NCBI RefSeq assembly: GCF_030929615.1
Contig: NZ_JAVFVU010000014.1
Coordinates: 152,029-216,028 of the forward strand
Length of the DNA stretch: 64,000 nucleotides
Direction of reading: 5' to 3'
Source: Dyadobacter sp. LHD-138
Lineage (GTDB): Bacteria > Bacteroidota > Bacteroidia > Cytophagales > Spirosomataceae
The first letter of the stretch is position 1, and every line of letters begins with the position of its first letter. The position numbers and the translations under genes are program-made. The notes under the pieces are model-generated. The model did no database searches and was not told the DNA's origin. It saw nothing but the letters and a program-made list of their open reading frames with translations. This document shows, piece after piece, positions 63,934 to 64,000 of the stretch.

Positions 63934-64000
<67 letters not shown>

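Overview
The window reads as a Bacteroidetes chromosome of the order Cytophagales; Dyadobacter or a close relative (Spirosomaceae) is my best guess. The reasons are: near absence of Shine-Dalgarno sites; promoters of the TTTG-N19-TAnnTTTG type; a type IX secretion sorting domain; lipoprotein and periplasmic sugar enzymes; SusD-free but esterase/beta-helix-rich gene content; and long intergenic spaces packed with several families of short hairpin repeats. The last 67 bases are the 5' end of a 16S rRNA gene, preceded by a recognisable rRNA promoter and leader. The genus is an inference; the phylum is well supported.

Layout. 1-5.8 kb: the tail of a serine hydrolase, a DUF983 membrane protein, and an AraC regulator divergent from a three-gene TolC/EmrA/EmrB-like efflux operon. 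6.3-9.3 kb: a second AraC regulator divergent from pirin, OsmC and YceI genes. 9.4-11.8 kb: cytochrome bd oxidase (cydAB, minus strand). 12.1-14.8 kb: a secreted beta-helix protein and a secreted alpha/beta-hydrolase. 15.1-18.9 kb (minus): a 3-hydroxyacyl-CoA dehydrogenase, a cellobiose 2-epimerase-like enzyme and a Tat-exported Gfo/Idh/MocA oxidoreductase. 19.0-20.7 kb: a PolX-family protein whose polymerase active site looks destroyed while the PHP nuclease site is intact. 20.8-22.8 kb: two lipoproteins, one an S41 protease.

23.2-34.8 kb is a complete myo-inositol catabolic operon on the minus strand (iolB, iolC, iolA/mmsA, iolG, Na+/solute symporter, iolJ-type aldolase, iolD, iolE). It faces a LacI-type regulator, with a CAAACGTTTG operator in the divergent region. 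Together these genes import inositol and take it to acetyl-CoA and dihydroxyacetone phosphate. Three of the spacers inside the operon carry different inverted-repeat elements.

35.3-42.9 kb is a YbhGFSR-like drug/solute exporter: TetR regulator, TolC, lipoprotein HlyD, two ABC ATPases and two ABC-2 permeases. Two identical TTAATCAAACGATTAA palindromes flank tetR. Between the HlyD and ATPase genes lies a foreign-looking cassette of about 605 bp: a four-helix-bundle gene of the 23S rRNA intervening-sequence protein family, bounded by inverted arrays of a 7-nt repeat. This is the most unusual item in the window.

43-64 kb holds small accessory genes (GyrI-like, DUF2251, SDR, NTF2-like), a putative outer-membrane protein plus metallophosphoesterase, and an 883-residue dehydrogenase-like propeller/HEAT/cytochrome c protein. 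It continues with ribokinase plus nucleoside hydrolase, a MaeB-type malic enzyme, a T9SS-exported carbohydrate esterase, GNAT and MocR proteins, two peptidases and the rRNA operon start. I saw no CRISPR array, transposase, prophage or tRNA gene.
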